From: Dastarcus helophoroides
Lineage: Eukaryota > Arthropoda > Insecta > Coleoptera > Bothrideridae
Length of the DNA stretch: 64,000 nucleotides
NCBI GenBank assembly: GCA_028583605.1
Contig: CM053327.1
Span: 26,957,629-27,021,628, forward strand
Direction of reading: 5' to 3'
The notes beneath the pieces are model-generated. The model had not been told where the DNA came from. It ran no database searches and saw only the letters and a list, made by a program, of their open reading frames with translations. This document shows positions 31,860-43,159 of this stretch, in pieces (the first letter of the stretch is position 1; every line of letters begins with the position of its first letter). Position numbers and translations under genes: made by a program.

Positions 31860-32103
31860 TTGAAATACAAATATTGTCCCCTGAAACCAAGAAAGATTGA
31901 AAAACACAACAAAGGTTGCTCTAACGCGTTTCGATAGCTAAGCTATCATCTTCAGAGAGATCAGTGAGATAAGTAGATCTCTAAAGATGATAGCTTGGCT
32001 ATCAAAACGCGTTAGAGCAACCTTTGTTGTGTTTTTTAATCTTTCTTGGTTTCAGAGGACTAGATTTGTATTTCAATTTTTGAACCAGTCCGTTCCACCA
32101 AAA
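31860..32103. repeat. Palindromic pair of hammerhead-like repeats
   Basis: The minus copy (31860-31962) and the plus copy (about 31976-32103) are near-perfect inverted repeats over about 97 bases with a spacer of roughly 15-20 bases. Each contains the core: minus 31919-31959 with all core bases, stem II loop UUA and perfect ctct/agag stem I; plus 31979-32018 with CUAAAGA and AAAAC changes in the core. In the transcript the two halves would form one long hairpin. Confidence 0.85.
31919..31959 (-). ncRNA. Hammerhead-like ribozyme motif (family 2, best copy)
   Basis: On the minus strand: ctct (31956-31959), CUGAAGA, one unpaired U, GAUAGC-UUA-GCUAUC (stem II of six pairs), GAAAC, GC, GUU, agag (31919-31922). 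Four-pair stem I, six-pair stem II and a two-pair stem III can all form, as in the family at 9243-9315. The stem II loop differs from other copies while the stem is kept. Confidence 0.55.
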
Positions 32104-32870
32104 CAAAGTTCTTTAATTAAAATTAGGAGTGGTAATTTGAACAAGTGTATATAATTACGCATTTACATCCAAACACAGCGACGAATAAGAGGAAGTTTAT
32201 TTTATGAATCAAATTTTATAAGTAAACAAGTAGATACGTGAAACTTTCAAAGGATTTAAGATATTCCTTTGTGATGCTATTCCCCATTCTAAGTTTTTAC
32301 CAAGTTAGCCTTTTTGCTAAAAAAAAAGACACACTTCGGCCCTTTAAAGTTTTAGATAAAGCAAGGTCGAAAGTACAGCTTCTCTGAATTGCTCCCACGC
32401 GCCGTTCTGTGCTTTTGTTGGGAGGAATCTCCAGATATGCCGTGGGGTGTAATATAAAGGAGTGTCAGAGGCTGTCATATTCCCTTGGTCAGACTAGGGC
32501 GATTATTTATCGAACGTGACGAGGATATCGCGCTTCGGTGATCTTCTGTCTATTTTTGGAGACGCTGAATCGTGTAACACAAAATCGAACATTTATCTCG
32601 CGTGATTGAGAGCATAACTGAATGAAGGAAATGAATATAATTATTTTTAGTGGCTGCCATTTGTAATCTGCCTCATTTAAGTAATTTGGTTGGTAGAATC
32701 CAAAAGAAATATTGTATTTGTCGAGTGGCGTGTCGTGTTTTTTATATTAGGGAATTTCGAAGAAAAAAAAACAACAAATTCGATTGTTTAAACTTCAGGG
32801 CCAAACCGCTTAAATGCATAATGACAATTTTGCTTTCGGTTATAAAAAAATTCGAAAAAAAATGAGAATT
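32104..32870. other. Complex island, no recognisable gene
   Basis: Contains a patch of higher complexity at about 32395-32620. The plus frame 32650-32865 (71 codons, VGRIQKKYCICRVACRVFYI) follows a splice-acceptor-like tttttag at 32644-32650, but there is no domain or donor pattern I can defend. Confidence 0.4.
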
Positions 32871-33360
32871 ACTTCCGTCCAAATTTTTAAAATTTCCAAT
32901 TCTGAGATTTTATGCGAAAGTTTTTTCAAAAAAAAGTTTCCGAAAAAATAAAAATTGAAAGGACAAATTAATTAAAAAAATTCTCTAAATATACACACGG
33001 AATTTTCAGAAAAAATTCAAACTCGAAAATTTCAGAAGTTTGTAATCGTATACGAAATCGAGTTTTTTTTTAATAAAAGGTGGTAAATTGTAGTAATTCG
33101 AAATTCAGGGAAAAGGAGAAAATAAGGTAAAGCTTAGAAAAGATCGAAATTTTAAGAAACCAAATAATAATTTATAAAAGAGAAGCCTAAATTTTGAATA
33201 AAAATTTTTTGACATTTTGCGTTTTTTTCTCGATATTTTCGACTTTAATCTCGAAATTTTACTTTAAATTCGAATATGTATTTTGAAATTTTGATTTTTA
33301 AGCCTTATAATTCTCTACAAGCTTAACATTTCTAGGAAATGTCAATATTTTGAAAGTAAT
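32871..33360. repeat. Short TTCGA-type array, mixed polarity
   Basis: A-rich to about 33190, then T-rich words (tttttctcgatattttcgac near 33223). Same type of sequence as the larger arrays. Confidence 0.6.
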
Positions 33361-34885
33361 CGAAGACCTGCAACTAATATAAAAATAATTGCATCTATTT
33401 TACTTTGTTTTGTAATGAGCGGTCCTCAAAATTAATATTCAATGACCAAACAGCTTAGTTATTTCATTTAGAAGCATTATAAATATTCGTACGTTGTTAG
33501 TTTATAATGTGCGAACGTAGGAATTCCTAACAGCCCAAAAAACATTTAATTTCTCAGAATAGGTGCAGGAAGTAATGCTCAAGTGCCTATTTTTCCTAAC
33601 TAATTTAAGGTTATCCCGTCTATGAAAGAAAAATATGATTCGTCGTGGTTTAAAAAAATTCCGTCGGCATCACCTGTTTCCCTCATTGGTCCACAAAACT
33701 CAAAATGCTCGTAATATCGTAATAATAAATAAGTAAGTTAGTAATAAAATATCACCCGAGTCTTAGCCACTTAATAACACTTGCACCCATTTCTTTTCAA
33801 AATATTCCGCACTGTTAGTGATTTCACATAAATTCTCATCTGCAATTCGTTATCGATATCGACCGATTTTCATAGGAAAAAGCGAATCATCCAACGACTA
33901 AGCTTTCGCAGCCTTAAATGTGGCTTTTGTAGCACTGTCATTATACCCCCAGTTTCAAATCTATTGCGGGCTTTGTAGCAATTATAAAGCGTGTTTAAAG
34001 TGTTAACACCGTGTAAGCGTAACATGGAAATAGTTATTTACTGCAGTTTAATTCGTATGTGAAACTAGGACGAGATAATAAGCAAATTTACAACAATGAA
34101 TAAAGATGCCTCATTTTACGTAACGCGTTACAGTCACACACTAATAATTTTTTTACTTGCACTTTCACGTGAGTAAAAACGAAATTAATGCTGCGAAATA
34201 CTTAAATATTTTTGTACTGTTGTACTGTATTTTTGTTATATTTGACCCCAAATTCTAAGAATTCAGCAATTCCGCCAACAAAACACGTTGAACAACTCTG
34301 ATCATGTAGTAAGAATTTACATAATGTTACATGTTCGAGTTAACTGTAACAGCTCCCGGGCTTTTACGAATTTTTTTTTGTTACTGCCGATCGTAATAAT
34401 TTACAAACCGGTAGATTTCATTTGTCAGCGCTATTATAAAAATACCAATAAACTACGATAATTGGACTTTCTCCATCAAAAGATAAATGAGTTTTTTATG
34501 AAATAACGCAACATTAATATTTGTGTTTTATATGAAATAATAGGCAAATTTTTCCAATTCGCATGGCTTTTTCGGTACATAAAAACTGAAGAAGTGTTTT
34601 GAATCCAGAACACTTTTTATTTTGACATATATTTAAAAATAAGCAGTTTCATCAGTAAATATATTTCCTACTGAACATTTGAAATACAAAAATATTAAAA
34701 ATATTTTTTATTTTGAATAAATCTATTGTAAGAAATATCAAAATTAAAGTAATTTTTTTATGAAATTTGATGAACGAATAATTTTGTTGAAGACGTAAAT
34801 ATTCAGCAGATTATTATAATTTAACATTTTTTGAAAACCAAAGTTGTAAACTGTCTATCAAAATTAAGTTCTGGAGAATTTAACT
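33361..34885. other. Complex AT-rich island, no recognisable gene
   Basis: Non-repetitive AT-rich DNA. No frame above 60 codons. Ends at a hAT-like terminus at 34886. Confidence 0.5.
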
Positions 34886-35232
34886 CAGAGGTTTCCAACT
34901 TTTTTTACGTTGTACCACCCAGAGTATAAAAATTATATTCATGCACCCCTTTAAGTTTTTTCAACAAAAGTCGAAAATCTTAATCAAAAGCTATAGTTCA
35001 GAAAGGTCAACATTTTTTAAAAAAAGTTAAAATCTTAGAAAGTAGTTGAATTTCAAAATATCTTGAAATTTTGAAAAATTTTGAAATTTTGAAAAACAGC
35101 CGAAATTTTTAATTTAAAGATTTGCAAAATAAGGTGTGATGTATAAAAGATCCCAAACTTTTAGTAAATTCGAAATTTTAGAGTCGAAATGTTCAAAAAA
35201 AAAAGTTAAAATTTTAATTACATTTTATATAA

Positions 35233-35337
35233 ACGCGAAACGCGTTAGAGCAACCTTTGTTGTGTTTTTTAATCTTTCTTGGTTTCAGGGGACAAAAATT
35301 GTATTTCAGTTTTTGAAAATAACCAAAGACCAGTCCA
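35233..35337 (+). repeat. Hammerhead-like repeat, 5'-truncated
   Basis: Starts in the ribozyme core at gcgaaacgcgttagagcaac and continues through tttaatctttcttggtttca to aaagaccagtcc. The CUGAAGA part and stem II are missing. Inserted in the A-rich array. Confidence 0.75.
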
Positions 35338-37997
35338 AAAAAAAAATGAAGGAATTTGAAAATTTTGAAAATTGTCGACTTTTTGAATAATTGCGAAATG
35401 TGTTTAAATTGTTGGATAATTTAAAAAATTAACAGTTTCAAAAAATTTAAGTTTTGAAATAATTCGTATTTAATTTTCAAAAAAGTCGAAATTTGAATAA
35501 CAGTCATAAATTTAAAAAAATGGTAAAATTTTGAAAACAAATCAAAATTTCCCAAAAAAAATTCAAAATCTTGCACAAGTGGTGCAGTTTCAAAAAAAAA
35601 ATCAAATTTTCTTTAACCTTTAAAAAAATTGAAATAATTTGAAAATTAGGAAAAATTTTTAAAAACAGACGAACTTTAAAAATTGACAAAATCTCTGAAA
35701 TTCTTTAAAAAAAGCGAAATTTTCAACAAAAAAAATGGGAGCATTTGGAAAGAATTGAAAAGGTTGTGAAGTGAAATTTTATAAAATCTCCAAATTTTCA
35801 TAAAAAGTTAAATTCGAGATTTAAGAAAAATGGTATACTTTTAAAAAGTCGAAATTTCAAAAATGGTCGAAAAACTCAATAAGAAATCTTAAAAAAGGTT
35901 TAAAAAATCAAAAATTTAATGCATGTTGCAAGATAAAAAAGGAAAATTAACAAAAAACAATTTTCTAAGTAATTCGACAATGTTGGAAATGTTTCAAATT
36001 TTTTGAAAAGGTTAAAATTTGAAAAAATGAATAAATTTTGAAAAAGTTCGAAATTTCTAAAAATTAAAATAGTTAAAGTTAAAATTTTATAAATACGAGC
36101 AGAAGAAGGTAAAATTTTTAAAACAAATCAAAATTTTCCAAAAAAATTAAAAAGCTTGCAAAATGGGTGGAGTTTCCAAAAAAATTCAAATTCCCTTTAA
36201 CAAATATTTAAAAAAAATTAAAATAATTTGAAGATTTGGAAAAATTTTTAAGAACAGACGAATTTCAAAAATTGACAAAATCTTTGAAATTCTTAAAAAA
36301 AAGCGAAATTTAAAAAAATGGGAAAATTTGAAAAAAAAGTAGAACGAAGTAAAATTTTAAGAAACGTCTAAATTTTTTTAAAAAGTCAAAATCTTGAAAA
36401 AAATTTCGAACAAATCGAGATTTAAAAAAAATTGTATACTTTTAAAAAGTTGAAATTTTAAAAAAGGTCAAAAAACTCAAAAAAGAGAAATTATAAAAAA
36501 AGGTTTAAAAATCAAAAATATAATGAATGGGGCAATATAAATAAATAGAAAATTAACAATTAATAAAGAACAATTTTCTAAATAATTCAACAACTTTGAA
36601 AAGGTTTTAAATTTTTGAAAAAGTCAAAATTTAAAAATATGGATGAATTTTGAAAAGATTCGAAATTTCTAAAAGCCAAAATTTTCAAAAAAAGTTAACA
36701 TTTTATAAATAGGAGCAAACAATTTTGGAGAAAGTCGACATTTTGAAAAATATCGAAATTTCCATAAGACGATGAATTAGAAAAAATGAAATTTTTCAAT
36801 TAAATTGACGTTTTAAAAAAATACATAGTCAAAAGTCAAAATATTAAAAAATATTCAGAAATTTCAAATTAAGGTGAAGTTTTGAAAACAAAAAAAATCC
36901 ATAACTTGAAAAAACGATGTAATTTTCAAAAAATTCAAATTCCCTTTTACAGACCTGTTAAAAAAGATAATAAAATAATTTGAAAATTTGGAAACATTTG
37001 TAAAAACAGACGAATTCCAAATATTTATAGAATTTTTTAAAAAAGCAAGAAAAAATATGCGAGAATGTGAAAAAAGTTGAAAGTTTGAAGTACAATTTTA
37101 AGAAATATCTAAATTTTCATAAAAAAATCTTGAAAAAAAAATTAAAATTGTATACTTTCAAAAGTCGACATTTCCATAAAAAGATTAATAAAAAATATCA
37201 AACTTTTCAATAAAATTGAAGTTGTAAAACAATTTATGGCCAATTTCAAAGAAATCGAAATATTGAAAAGTAGTAAAAATTTTAAATTAAGGTGAAACTT
37301 TGAAAACAAATTTTTCAAACAAATCAAAATTTTCCGAAAAAAATCAAAAACTTAAAAAAATGGTCCAGTTTTCATCAAAAAAATGCAAATTCCCTTTTAC
37401 AAACCTGTTAGAAAAATAAAATAATTTGAAAATTTTGTAAAAACAGACGAATGGTCGAAAAACTCAAAAAGGGGAATTTAAAAAAAATTTAAAAATCAAA
37501 AATTTAATAAATGGGACAATTTATTTAAAAAATGGAAAATTAACAAAGAACAATTTTCTTAATAATTTTGAAATTGTTTCAAATTCGGATAAATTTTAAA
37601 AAAGTTAAAATTTTACAAAAACGAGCAAACATTTTGTAAAAAATCGACGTTTTGAAAAATATCGAAATTTTCATAAGATAATTTTTTTGTAAAATTAAAA
37701 ATTTTCAAAAAATTTGTTGCAAATTTTAAAGAAGTCAGAATATTGAAAAATAGTCATAAGATTCAAAATTTTGAAAAAAAATCAGAATTTTTTATAATGA
37801 ATGAAAAAACGAAATTTTCAAAAATTGTCAAAATTTTTTAAAAAACGAAATTTAAAAAATGCAAAAATTTGAAAAAGAAGTAAAATCTGTAAAATAGAAT
37901 TTTAAGAAATGTCAACATTTTTATAAAACATTAAAATGTTTAATAAAATCGGAAGTCGAAACTTCGAAAAAAATTGTATGACCTTAAAAAATGGAAA

Positions 37998-38205
37998 TAT
38001 TGAAAAATGTTCAAAAAACTCATAAAGGCAAACTTTGAAAAAAGTCAAGATGTCAAGATTTAAAAAAATTAAAAATTTATTAAATGAGGCAATATTTAAA
38101 TATTGAAAAATGTTCAAAAACTCAAAAAGGGAAATTTTGAAAAAAGTGAAGATGTCAAGATTTAAAAAAATCAAAAATTTATTAAATGGGGCAATATTTA
38201 AAATA
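37998..38205. repeat. 104-bp tandem duplication
   Basis: atattgaaaaatgttcaaaa starts at 37998 and 38101, and the following 100 bases (gtcaagatgtcaagattt versus gtgaagatgtcaagattt, then aaatttattaaatg) match at nearly all positions. A recent local duplication in the array. Confidence 0.88.
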
Positions 38206-39381
38206 CGTATTCGAAAACTTTGAATAAAGTTTCAAATTTTAGAAAAAGTCAAAATTAAAAAAAATAGATAAATTGTGAAAAAAGATCGAAATTTTTAAAA
38301 GCCAAATTTTTTTTAGAAAACTTAAAACTCTGGAAAAAGGGGACACTTTTAAAGTAAAAATTTTTAAAAATGTCGAAATTTTATAAACATTTAAAATTTT
38401 CCAATAAAGATTTTCAAAAAGTAGAAATTTTAAAAAATAGTCGAAAATTTTAATAGCCCACATTTTTAAAAAATTTCGAGCCTAAAAAAAATCAAAAATA
38501 GAGAGGTCAACATTTTTTAAAAGTTTAATTTAAAAGAAAATTGAAATTTGGAAAAGCCAAGTTTTTGAAAGAAATTGGAAATTTTGGAAAAATTTAGAAA
38601 TCTAAAAATTTCAGAGTCAAAACTTTCAACAAAGTGAAAATTTTGAAAAAAGTCGGGTCTTTAAAAAGGAATCAAAATTTGGAAAAAGTGTCGAAATTAT
38701 CCATAAAGTTGAGGTTTTCAAAAAAAAATTCGAAGTTTTCGAACAACCCAAACTTCTGAAATTTGGAACCTTCTAAAAAAGGTTGAAATTTTCGACATTT
38801 TTTGCAAAGTCAAGAAAATCAAAATTTTAAAGGAGTAAACATCTCTAAAAAATCTAATTTTTGAGGAAAAGTGGAAAATTATAAAAAAGACTAAATTTTG
38901 GAAAAAGAAGTCATAATTCTCAAAAATAAAATCGTGAACAAGTTTCATCCTTTTAAAAAACTCGACATTTAAAAAAAATGGAAAGCTTAAAAACCTAAAT
39001 TTTTATAAAAGGTTGCAATTTTAGAAGTCAGATTTAAAAAAAAAGCCGAAATTTTTGAACAGTTGCAGACATTTTTTAATAATATCGAGATTTTTAATAG
39101 TCAAAGTTTTAGAAATAGTCACGATCTTGAAATAAGCAAAATTTATTTTGAAATGTAAAAATGTTGAAAAAGTGAAATTATAAATAAAAACGATATTATG
39201 AAAAAAAATATCGAAATTTTGGAAAAATTTGTGCTCTTCAGAAAGCTGCATTTTCAAAAAAAGCCGAAATGTGTCCGAATACATATTGGGCTTCCCTTAA
39301 GATCTCTTTACTTCCCCCTTGAGAGGCGCACCCCACTGGCTGGGAAATAATTTGAATTATTAAGAACAGAACAAGGATTTT

Positions 39382-39474
39382 GAATATTTTGTCACAATCA
39401 AGGCTTGCAAAAAGCAAGTTTTTTTTTTAAAATAAACTTTCTTTTTGCAAAGCCTTGATTGTGACAAAATATTC
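39382..39474. repeat. Near-perfect inverted repeat, 33-34-bp arms
   Basis: gaatattttgtcacaatcaa begins the left arm (39382-39414) and the right arm (39441-39474) is its complement with a single extra base; the loop is 26 bases and A/T-rich. It lies just beyond the probable hAT end. Foldback element remnant or a hairpin RNA are both possible. Confidence 0.85.
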
Positions 39475-39646
39475 ATTTTTTTAAAATTAACCTATCTTGA
39501 ATTTAAATATGTAATTTAGAAAGATGTAAATTCAAAATGAAAAATGTTTTCATGACCTGAAAGAATTTAAAAATATTCAAAATTTGAAAATTTTTATGTA
39601 TTTTGTAGTATTAACTGATTGCTCTTGAATGTATCAACTATGGAGC

Positions 39647-39917
39647 ATTTAAAGGCGGATTCACATCAATAAAAATTTGTGCTGTGCCTTGAATTTGACA
39701 CAGAGTGAGGCTATGCGCACGGTTTTTGCAGTAAAGTCACAGGTTGTTGTCCTGCATTTGACGAGTTTAAGACGTAGACTAACGGATTCAGCGGCATAAC
39801 AAACAAAATAACTATTTACGCCACAAAATACATGTCATTGAACGAAAAATATTTTTTTTTCATTTCAAAATACAATGCAGAACACAAATTTTTATTGATG
39901 TGAATCCGCCTTTAAAT
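39647..39917. mobile_element. MITE with TTAA flanks
   Basis: aggcggattcacatcaataa on the left and its complement on the right end 36-40-bp terminal inverted repeats (about 39647-39682 and 39878-39917). Both ends are bounded by TTAA, as for piggyBac-type insertions, though the TTAA is also part of the inverted repeat. The 190-bp interior has no coding frame. No autonomous partner is visible here. Confidence 0.75.
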
Positions 39918-41690
39918 ACGTCGTTGATGTGGATCCAGTTTAACATGTCAAAAGAAATTTTATTGTCATTTGTAGTAAAATTTTTCCATGTCATTTTTCC
40001 ACCCTCGATATTGTAAACGTCTTAAAACCCTTAGTCTCAAATAAATTTGTTAAATAATTTGTGCATTTGCAGCATTTGGCCTTTGTACATTTAGCATTTG
40101 TGCAAGTTAGCAGTTTTATTTCAGTTTCAAAACTAAAGCTTCAAATTGAATATAGCATTTTCCCAGCTGTAATGGAAAGGGTTTAATGTCGTAACCGCTG
40201 TTGTTTGAATCGTATACACTGTTTTATGGTAATCATGGATATAAAACGATACTTCATTCATGTAAATGCACTTCTGCATGCTTATAATTCCAGTTCCAAA
40301 CTGACGAATTTACCCCATAAAAGCTAGATTTATCGCTGCAGCTTTGCTCGAAGCCTAAACCTATTAAACATATGCGGGCATTTTAGTTATCGTGAAAAAT
40401 GCGGACTATTTATTAGATCTCATCTATTACAACGGCATTTGATCCGGAATTTTTCGAACGCTCCCAAATCCACAATACAGACGGTTTACTAATTTCATCT
40501 GGAGCACGACCTCTTTAATGCAATTTAGATTCCATTTCTCAGTTGAATCGGTCGTTACTAATTCCCCTGTATCGTGTAATCTGGTGCTGAAACCCCACTT
40601 CGACCCGAGAGCCATCGTTTATCACCGCTTCGGCCCTATTCTTGAAAATTAAATGTCTTCGTTTTACATTAAGATTCAAGTGGAGACGATCCCTCTTTTC
40701 GTTCGAGAGGATTCCTCATCTCACTTGATACAAGACGATTAGAGAAGAGACGATGTCATGAATTTTAAGCCTTTGGCCTTTGGTTTGTTTACAGATCTTT
40801 GAATATTCTTATCACATAAACTATGTCAAAGATGACTTTGGTGTGTCGTAACGCTGCCGCTGGAAGTTTATAAAAGTTAAAGCGCCCTACAAGTCGAGTT
40901 ACTTTTAAGTTAGAAGCCTTGAACGTTAACTGTTTTAAGTGTTACATTAATTGCAATTCCGCGTAAGGGAAGAGGAAATTGTTGTTTTAACGAAGTAAAC
41001 CACATAAAAAATTCAATAGCTGCACGTACGCGCCAGTATGTTGAATTTAATTCGACGCCTGGTACACACCTTAAGTTAACTGTTTGATGGATAAAGATCC
41101 ATTGTTCATATTTTTAAAAATAACGTAGTAATAGAATATGTCTTGGGGTGATATAAATCAAGAAGCTGGAGAGTCTGAAAGCAGCAGAGACACAAGACAA
41201 TAACAGAATTTGGCTGAGTTCCAAACCACTCCATAAACTATGAGGTGATATATATTGGGTTCTTCTTTTTATATAAACTTTTGAATGACTTTCACTTAAG
41301 ACTTATCGTAGACGTGATAATAGTAATTGATGTTTTGTATATACTTTTGCATTTTGAAAATATTTAAAAGTAAAGCGATGTAGTAATGTGTTAATTGATT
41401 ATGCTTATCAGCGTCATAATTTCTAAAGATTATTTTATCAGCTACTGGTCAAATTTGCGGTATCTAACAATTTCCTAGTTCCCGTTTAAAATACTTTTCA
41501 ATTGCCACTTTGATTATAAAACTTTGTGAGCACAGGCACAATGGGAGGCATTCATTCTGAAGAATAATGACAAAAGGAAAGCAATTTACTGAAGCTTCCT
41601 GACTAAACATAAAATTTTGTTCGACTGCATGAGCTTCACAGTTGCTACTTCCATATTTGTTCAAATTTTGAGATAACATTCGTTTCCAAA
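39918..41690. other. Complex island, no recognisable gene
   Basis: Mixed-composition sequence, densest between about 40310 and 41050. The minus frames 40427-40615 and 41464-41703 have no domain I recognise (40427-40615 begins ALGSKWGFSTRLHDTGE). Likely host intronic or intergenic DNA. Confidence 0.45.
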
Positions 41691-42640
41691 AAAAAGGGGA
41701 CATTTTGAAAAGTCAGTCGAGGTTTGAAAAAATCTCATTTAAGGAAAAAGTTGAATTTTGCGAATAAAGTCGAAATTAAAAAAGAAACATTTTAAAAAAA
41801 ATAGTCGAAATTGCGAAAAGACTTTGAGGAAAAAAACGAAATTTCGAGAAAAAATTCAAATTTTACACATAAAGTAAAATTTAAAGAAAAGTCAAATTTT
41901 GGGGAAAAAAATAACTCTTCAGTTTTAACATAAAGGATTTGATTTTGAGATAAAGTGGACATTTCAAAAATATGGGGTTTTAGCGAAAATATTGAAATTT
42001 CCAAAGAAGTCGCATTTCGAAAAGAAATTAAAATTTCCGAAAGCAAAAATAAATGAAAAAAGAAAAAGAGCGAAATTACGAAAAAAAGATGGAAGTTTTG
42101 AGAAAAAGTCGAAATTCAGAAAGGGCTAATTTTTGAGAAAATGTCGAACGACTTAACATTTATTTTAATTTTACTGCTTAAGCCAGGTGATAGATGAGCG
42201 TCCAACAATTTCCACAAAGTTAAATTTAAAAAACCAGCCAAAATTTTCTCCTAATATTTTACCTTTTTGCAAAAATTCGAATTACCAAAACACATTTTTC
42301 AAAATTTTTACTTTTTTTATAAACAGATTTGCCCAATTTTGGGAAAAGGACGAATTTCGTTAAACAAAATGGAACATTGCAAAAATTCGAAAAAAGCCGA
42401 AATTTTAAGAAAAGTCGAATTTTGAAAAATGGTGAAATTTGGGTAAAAACGAATAATTTTGATCCAAGTCGAATTTTAAACATAATTTAAAATTTTAGAA
42501 GAAAAGGACAATTTAATATTGTAATAAAAGACGAGTTTTGAGAAAAAATTAATATTTCTAAAATTGTCGAAACTTCAAGATAAAAACGAATTTTGAAGAA
42601 AAAATTGGAGTATCTGAAAGTCCCAAGTTAAAAATAAATA
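41691..42640. repeat. A-rich TTCGA-type array
   Basis: aaagtcgaaatt and ttttgagaaaaa words on the + strand; a short complex stretch at about 42170-42225. The minus frames 41792-42046 and 42259-42483 are Phe/Leu-rich artefacts. Confidence 0.75.
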
Positions 42641-43159
42641 TTCGATTGAGTAATTGGGCCAGGCGGGAGCAAGTACCCTACTTTGTCCTATTTTAACTTC
42701 GCAGATGAAAATATTAATATATTGTTAATTTTTTGTTTTGCAGAAAAGAACCAAAGCACTTGGGCGCCTTCTGTAGGTTACTCCTTCAGCTTATTGGTTC
42801 TTCGTTTACCAGATAATGTCAGATTTTAAAATGAGGCCTGATTTTTTTTTTTACAGCAAAAAGTTATGAGTTGTTCTAAACTATATGATAAAAATTTAAT
42901 ATTTACGAATTTGTCGCTTGGTTCCTTTCTGCAAAAAGCAGTCTAAATATAAAAAGTTAGGTCACTTTGTGACTAGTGTGGATACGAACGATACTGCATA
43001 GGCACTGTTACTTTCTAATTTTAAGTTTTCACTTCTATCGGCAGTCTGAGGACCGCCTATTTTTTAAAAATAAATTGTGAAGATAATACCTGTGAACTAA
43101 CAGAAGAATAAAAATTTGCATTTTCATTTGTTGTCTGTTATCTCATGCTTAGTCTAGCA
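42641..43159. other. Complex stretch with a short inverted repeat
   Basis: ttttgcagaaaagaaccaaa near 42739 and its complement around 42917-42940 (ttggttcctttctgcaaaaa) form imperfect arms of about 22 bases. No gene. It leads up to the hAT left end; the target duplication is gtctagca at 43152-43159. Confidence 0.45.

Larger units (their letters stand above)
34950..39290. repeat. A-rich TTCGA-type array with 0.4-0.75 kb spaced units
   Basis: A-rich on the + strand. The landmark aaaaacagacgaa or near copy lies at about 35661, 36252, 37006 and 37440; around the first two the flanking words (gacaaaatc..tgaaattctt, agcgaaatt) also match, giving a unit of about 590 bp. All frames here are Lys/Phe-rich composition artefacts. 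Confidence 0.75.
34886..39347. mobile_element. Probable large hAT-type element filled with A-rich array
   Basis: Left end cagaggtttccaactttttt (34886) is a hAT-like terminus. On the right, the minus strand from about 39347 reads tttcccagccagtggggtgc, matching the same TIR pattern after its first six bases, which are changed. Between them lie 34950-39290 of A-rich TTCGA-type array with one hammerhead-like repeat. No transposase. I could not match a target duplication (left flank atttaact). The parallel with the clean hAT element at 43160-46850 supports the reading, but the right end is degenerate. Confidence 0.45.

Noticed and set aside
39382..39474. A microRNA precursor
   Set aside because: Arms are longer and more perfect than usual for insect pre-miRNAs and no independent evidence exists; reported only as an inverted repeat.
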